In this document: in pieces, positions 57,706 through 64,000 of the stretch | Position numbering within the stretch: the first letter of the stretch is position 1 | Layout of the letters: every line of letters starts with the position of its first letter | Source: Streptomyces monashensis | GTDB taxonomy: Bacteria > Actinomycetota > Actinomycetes > Streptomycetales > Streptomycetaceae | Assembly (NCBI RefSeq): GCF_001866665.1 | Contig: NZ_MLYO01000024.1 | Location: 62,001-126,000 of the forward strand | Reading direction: 5' to 3' | DNA length: 64,000 bases | The notes under the pieces: generated by a model | The model's input: only the letters and a program-made list of their open reading frames with translations | The model's database searches: none | Told to the model about the DNA's origin: nothing | Translations under genes and position numbers: made by a program

Positions 57706-58914
57706 CTAGGCCACGTCGAGAACCGCCCGCACCTGCTCCAGCCCCCAGTCCAGATCCGCCTCGGAGACGATCAGCGGCGGCGAGAGCCGGATCGTCGCGC
57801 CGTGGCTCTCCTTCACCAGCACCCCGCGCCCCATCAGCCGCTCCGCGACCTGCCGCCCGTTGCCGACGTGCGGGGCGACGTCCACCCCGGCCCACAGCCC
57901 CCGCCCCCGCACCGCCGTCACCGCACCGGTGGCCGGCAGCTGGGCCAGCGCCCGGTGCAGCCGCGCGCCCAGCTCGGCCGCCCGTGCCTGGAACTCGCCG
58001 GTGCGCAGCATCGCGATCACCTCCAGCGCCACCGCGCACGCCAGCGGATTCCCGCCGAACGTCGACCCGTGCTCGCCCGGCCGGAACACCCCGAGCACCT
58101 CCGCGCTCGACACCACCGCCGACACCGGCAGGATCCCGCCGCCCAGCGCCTTGCCCAGCACGTACATGTCCGGCACGACCCCCTCGTGCTCGCACGCGAA
58201 GGTCCGCCCGGTCCGCCCGAGCCCCGACTGGATCTCGTCGGCGACGAACAGCACGTTCCGCTCACGGGCCAGCTCCCGCACCGCCGCCAGATAGCCGGCC
58301 GGCGGCACGATCACCCCGGACTCGCCCTGGATCGGCTCCAGCAGCACCGCGACGGTGTTCTCCGTCAGCGCCGCCCGCATCGCGGTCAGGTCGCCGTACG
58401 GGACGATCTGGAAGCCCGGCGTGTACGGCCCGAAGTCCGCGCGGGCCTCCGGGTCGGTCGAGAAGCTGATCACGGTCGTCGTACGCCCGTGGAAGTTGCC
58501 GCCCGCGACCACGATCTTCGCCATCTCGGCCGGCACGCCCTTGACCTTGTACCCCCACTTCCGGGCCGTCTTGACCGCGCTCTCCACCGCCTCCGCACCG
58601 GTGTTCACGGGCAGCACCATCTCCATCCCGCACAGCTCGGCCAGCTCGGTGCAGAACGCGGCGAACCGGTCGTGCAGAAACGCGCGCGACGTCAGCGTCA
58701 CCCGCCCCAGCTGCGCCGTCGCCGCCTCGATCAGCCGCCGGTTGCCGTGCCCGAAGTTCAGCGCGGAGTACCCGGCCAGCAGGTCCAGATACCGGCGGCC
58801 CGCCACATCCGTCAGCCACGCCCCCTCGGCCGTGGCCACGACGACGGGCAGCGGATCGTACGTGGGCGCGCAGTGCCTGCCTGCGGCGGCGATGAGATCT
58901 TCGGCGGTGGTCAT
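57706..58914 (-). CDS. rocD: Ornithine aminotransferase
   Basis: A 402-residue PLP enzyme (class III aminotransferase) that converts ornithine and 2-oxoglutarate to glutamate semialdehyde. It keeps YLDLLAGYSALNFGHGNRRLIEAA, NTGAEAVESAVKTARKWGY, GNFHGRTTTVISFSTD and LLEPIQGESGVIVPP. The DEIQSGLGRTG motif holds the PLP-ring Asp, and the Schiff-base Lys is in VLGKALGGGILPVSAVV. The ATG is at 58914. It works in arginine/proline catabolism. It is divergent from the glyA riboswitch leader. Confidence 0.93.
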   Translation of the reverse strand: MTTAEDLIAAAGRHCAPTYDPLPVVVATAEGAWLTDVAGRRYLDLLAGYSALNFGHGNRRLIEAATAQLGRVTLTSRAFLHDRFAAFCTELAELCGMEMVLPVNTGAEAVESAVKTARKWGYKVKGVPAEMAKIVVAGGNFHGRTTTVISFSTDPEARADFGPYTPGFQIVPYGDLTAMRAALTENTVAVLLEPIQGESGVIVPPAGYLAAVRELARERNVLFVADEIQSGLGRTGRTFACEHEGVVPDMYVLGKALGGGILPVSAVVSSAEVLGVFRPGEHGSTFGGNPLACAVALEVIAMLRTGEFQARAAELGARLHRALAQLPATGAVTAVRGRGLWAGVDVAPHVGNGRQVAERLMGRGVLVKESHGATIRLSPPLIVSEADLDWGLEQVRAVLDVA

Positions 58915-59020
58915 GATCGCTCCCGGTGCGGCGGTGCCCCCTTCGATGCCCTCACCCCATCCTCGCTCGCATGGTGGACGCGCGGCCTGTCGTGCGCGGC
59001 GCGCCCGGTAGGCTGATCAA

Positions 59021-59120
59021 CGGGCCGTGACTGGCGCGCTGGGATGGGACCGACCATCAGGGAGCGGCCCTGCGGGACAGTAGGGGTCCCGCGGGAAAAC
59101 AGTGCCGTGCGCCTGGGCCG
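59021..59120 (+). ncRNA. ZTP riboswitch (pfl motif)
   Basis: The leader has every hallmark of the pfl class: GGGCCGTGACTGGCG (59022-59036), the GGGA and ATGGGACC region, ATCAGGGAGCGGCCC closing the first stem with GGGCCG, a variable linker hairpin (GCGGGA with TCCCGC), and the conserved pseudoknot segment GCGCCTGGGCC (59110-59120). It ends 38 bases before the glyA start. The class binds ZMP/ZTP, which accumulates when 10-formyl-THF is short, and then turns on folate and one-carbon genes. Confidence 0.93.
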
Positions 59121-59158
59121 AACGTGAACGCTGTACGCACACCGTCCGGAGGTCCCCG

Positions 59159-61694
<2,536 letters not shown>

Positions 61695-61832
61695 GCCGGC
61701 TGCCGCACCGGACAGAGCGCTGCACATCACTTCCCTCGCGCCTGCCCACAGGACACCCGTGGCCGTACAGTCAATAGCCACGGGCGGGGAAGAACGCGGT
61801 AAGAACACAGGGCGCGGACGACAGGAGACGAC

Positions 61833-62420
61833 GTGGGGACCGTAACGATCGGCGTGTCGATCGCGGTCCCGGAGCCTCACGGCAGCCTGCTCCAGGAGCG
61901 GCGCGCGGGCTTCGGCGACGCCGCGGCTCACAGCATCCCGACGCATGTCACGCTGCTGCCGCCGACCGAGGTCGACGCGGCGGACCTGCCGGCCGTCGAG
62001 GCGCACCTCACCGAGGTCGCCGCGGCCGGCCGTCCCTTCCCGATGAGGCTGTCGGGCACGGACACCTTCCGCCCGCTCTCACCCGTCGTCTACGTCCGGG
62101 TCGTCCAGGGCGCCGAGGAGTGCGCCCGGCTCCAGCAGCGGGTGCGGGACGCCTCCGGGCCGGTGCCGCGCGAGCTCCAGTTCCCGTACCACCCGCACGT
62201 CACCGTCGCGCACGGCATCTGCGAGGCCGCCATGGACCGCGCCTTCGCGGAGCTGTCCGGCTTCGAGGCCGACTGGCCGTGCACCGGCTTCGCCCTCTAC
62301 GAACAGGGCCTCGACGGCGTCTGGCGCGAGCTGCGGGAGTACACGTTCGGGGGCTCCGTGGTCCCGCCCCAGGCCAGTGGCGCCGACGTGGAGCGGTGCG
62401 CTAGGCCGGGAGTCGCCTGA
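61833..62420 (+). CDS. 2'-5' RNA ligase-family (2H phosphoesterase) protein
   Basis: A 195-residue protein starting with GTG. Both HxT motifs of the 2H superfamily are present: IPTHVTLLPP and YHPHVTVAHG, about 90 residues apart. Members are RNA cyclic phosphodiesterases/ligases (ThpR type) or act on cyclic nucleotides; the true substrate is unclear. The C-terminal 20 bases overlap the opposite SDR gene. Confidence 0.88.
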   Translation: MGTVTIGVSIAVPEPHGSLLQERRAGFGDAAAHSIPTHVTLLPPTEVDAADLPAVEAHLTEVAAAGRPFPMRLSGTDTFRPLSPVVYVRVVQGAEECARLQQRVRDASGPVPRELQFPYHPHVTVAHGICEAAMDRAFAELSGFEADWPCTGFALYEQGLDGVWRELREYTFGGSVVPPQASGADVERCARPGVA

Positions 62421-63138
62421 ACAGCGCCCTCGGGGTGTGCCGCAGCGCGGCCATCACCACCCTGAGCACGCCCGGTACCCACACCGTCTCCGCGCGGCGG
62501 CGCAGGCCCAGCTCGATCGCCGTGGCGATGGCCTCCGGGGTGGTGGCGAACGGGGTCTGCGGCCGCTCGACGGAGCCGGGGCGTACGACCATGACGTGCA
62601 CGCCGGTGCCGTGCAGGGCGTCGCCGAGGCCCTGGGCGAAGGCGTCGAGGCCCGCCTTGCTGGAGCCGTAGATGAAGTCCGCGCGGCGGGCCCGCTCACC
62701 GGCGACCGAGGACAGCACGACCAGCGAGCCGTGGCCCTGCGCCTGGAGGGCGCCCGCGGCGACCAGGCCGGCCGAGACCGCCCCGGTGTAGTTGGTCTGG
62801 GCGACCCGCACGGCCCGTGCCGGTGTGCGCTCGTCCTCGGCCTGGTCGCCGAGGATGCCGAAGGCCAGCAGCACCAGGTCGATGTCGCCCTCGGCGAAGA
62901 CCTTGCCGAGCGCACTCTCGTGGGAGTCGGGGTCGAGGGCGTCGAAGTCGGCCGTACGGACGTCCGCGCCGAGCCGGCGCAGGCCCTCGGCGGCCTCCTC
63001 CAGCGCGGGGGAGGAACGCCCGGCCAGCCACACCGTGCGGGTGCGCCGGGCGATCAGCCGGCGCGCGGTGGCCAGCGCGATCTCCGACGTGCCGCCGAGG
63101 ACGAGCAGGGACTGGGGGAGACCGAAGGCGTCCTTCAC
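62401..63138 (-). CDS. Short-chain dehydrogenase, DprE2-like
   Basis: A 245-residue SDR. The cofactor motif is SLLVLGGTSEIALATARRLI, in which GGTSEIA replaces the common TGxxxGIG; then DIDLVLLAFGILGD, VVLSSVAGERARRADFIYGSSKAGLDAFAQGL (catalytic Ser, Tyr and Lys) and VRPGSVERP. In mycobacteria DprE2 reduces the 2-keto intermediate in making decaprenylphosphoryl-arabinose, together with the oxidase DprE1. A DprE1-like gene lies directly upstream on the same strand, 15 bases away, supporting a two-step epimerase. Confidence 0.87.
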   Translation of the reverse strand: MKDAFGLPQSLLVLGGTSEIALATARRLIARRTRTVWLAGRSSPALEEAAEGLRRLGADVRTADFDALDPDSHESALGKVFAEGDIDLVLLAFGILGDQAEDERTPARAVRVAQTNYTGAVSAGLVAAGALQAQGHGSLVVLSSVAGERARRADFIYGSSKAGLDAFAQGLGDALHGTGVHVMVVRPGSVERPQTPFATTPEAIATAIELGLRRRAETVWVPGVLRVVMAALRHTPRALFRRLPA

Positions 63139-63153
63139 GTCAGCTCCTAGGAG

Positions 63154-64000
63154 TCAGAGGGCGAGGCGGCGGGCGAGGTCGGAGATGAAGACGCCGCGGG
63201 GGTCCAGCCGGGCGCGCAGGGCGCGGAAGTCGGTGGCGCGCGGATACATGGCGGTGAGCAGGTCGGGGCGGAGCCGGCAGTCGCGGGCGAGCCCGACCCG
63301 GCCGCCGGCCGCGGCCACCTCCTCGTCGAGTCCGTCCAGGAAGGCGGCGAGCCCGGGCAGCGCGACCGGCAGGTCCAGCGCCAGCGACCAGCCGGGCACG
63401 GCACAGGAGAGCCAGCCGGGACCGGCCGCTCCGAGGCGCTGGAGGACGGCGCGGGCCGAGGGGCAGCGGCGGTCGGCGACGCGCCGCACGATGCGGTGCA
63501 GCGCCTCCTCCTGGCCGTGGCCGACGGCGAACTGGTAGCGCACGCGGCCGAGACGGCCGTAGCAGCGGCCGCCGAGCGAGACGGTGTCCAGCGGGTGGCG
63601 GAAGACGGACAGGTGCCGGAGCCGGCCGGGGTGCGCGCGGGGCGCGGCGAGATACCGGATCCCGGCGGGCACGAGGGAGCCCAACGGGCCGACGGGCGGG
63701 AGGAGTTGGAGGGCGCGCGGGGAGAGCGGGCGCCGCCGTGCGCGCGGAACCGCGCCGCGCAGGGCGGCGCGCGGGGCGTGGCCGGCGCGGGTGAGGACCG
63801 CCCGTCCGGTGGCCGCGCCCCGGGCCGTCAGGTCGATGCGCGCGGCCGCGTAGCCGTGCGGCCGGCCGGTGCCGGGGGCCGCCAGGCGGGCCAGCAGGTC
63901 GTCGAGGTCGGCGGCGCGCTCGGTACCGACGGTCAGGTACGCCGTCTCCACCGGCAGCAGCCGGACCGTCGCGGTCAGGATCACCCCGGTCAGGCCGAGC
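63154..64000 (-). CDS. FAD-linked oxidase, DprE1-like, partial (N-terminus outside)
   Basis: The C-terminal 280 residues of a VAO/PCMH-type flavin oxidase; the gene continues past the right edge. The visible start GLTGVILTATVRLLPVETAYL is the end of the FAD domain as in DprE1. Later segments fit the family: LPPVGPLGSLVPAG, YQFAVGHGQEEALHRIVRRVA, PGWSLALDLPVALPGLAAFLDGLDEEVAAAGGRVGLARD and the end RLDPRGVFISDLARRL. In DprE1 an active-site Cys reacts with benzothiazinones; the equivalent position cannot be placed with certainty here. It pairs with the SDR just downstream. Confidence 0.86.
   Translation of the reverse strand, partial: LGLTGVILTATVRLLPVETAYLTVGTERAADLDDLLARLAAPGTGRPHGYAAARIDLTARGAATGRAVLTRAGHAPRAALRGAVPRARRRPLSPRALQLLPPVGPLGSLVPAGIRYLAAPRAHPGRLRHLSVFRHPLDTVSLGGRCYGRLGRVRYQFAVGHGQEEALHRIVRRVADRRCPSARAVLQRLGAAGPGWLSCAVPGWSLALDLPVALPGLAAFLDGLDEEVAAAGGRVGLARDCRLRPDLLTAMYPRATDFRALRARLDPRGVFISDLARRLAL

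Overview
This is a 64 kb piece of a high-GC actinobacterial chromosome, almost certainly Streptomyces. Codons end mostly in G or C, genes start with ATG, GTG or TTG, several genes look leaderless, and the gene order (guaA, pcrA, icmB-like, sucCD, purNH, folD, mdh, betaine cluster, glyA, trpS) is what I remember from the conserved core of Streptomyces chromosomes. I see no rRNA, tRNA, CRISPR array, prophage or intact insertion sequence. Both ends cut a gene: guaA at the left and a DprE1-like oxidase at the right.

Layout. 0-4.6 kb: guaA end, a PPOX-type enzyme, a class II aldolase-like protein, two membrane proteins. 4.6-8.4 kb: an envelope-stress-like locus with a PspC protein divergent from a PspC-histidine kinase and its LuxR-type response regulator. 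8.5-17.8 kb: cell-wall hydrolases (two NlpC/P60 paralogues, one behind a c-di-AMP riboswitch; one M23 peptidase), a decayed transporter gene, the helicase gene pcrA and a lipase. 18.0-26.6 kb: the cobalamin-binding mutase subunit icmB, then a five-gene block DUF5691-SWIM / MoxR-DUF5682-VWA. 28.2-30.4 kb: sucCD with a strong terminator. 30.4-40.2 kb: an ECF-like membrane protein, a DUF6350 membrane protein, purNH, a secreted protein, and an FHA protein plus a receptor kinase whose outer part looks like a lytic transglycosylase. 40.5-44.8 kb: folD, a DUF3017 protein, an XRE-DUF2690 membrane regulator, mdh. 45.9-53.7 kb: a choline/betaine block (regulator, betB, GMC oxidoreductase, ABC importer). 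53.7-64 kb: PEP-mutase-like and AhpD-like genes opposite a MocR regulator, a DMT transporter, rocD, glyA behind a ZTP riboswitch, trpS, a 2'-5' RNA ligase-like protein and a DprE2/DprE1-like pair.

The most interesting reading concerns 18.4-26.6 kb. The divergent promoter region between the SWIM and MoxR genes holds a perfect 15-bp inverted repeat. Each arm contains TTGTCAGTGGC, the -35-side half of the RecA-NDp (PafBC-type) DNA-damage promoter, and each is followed after 6 bases by a -10-like hexamer. A related element precedes pcrA. I infer that this poorly understood MoxR/VWA/SWIM system is induced by DNA damage together with a repair helicase.

Two riboswitches connect metabolism to second messengers: c-di-AMP for a wall hydrolase and ZTP for glyA. 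The ZTP switch makes sense beside purN, purH and folD, which share the folate one-carbon pool.
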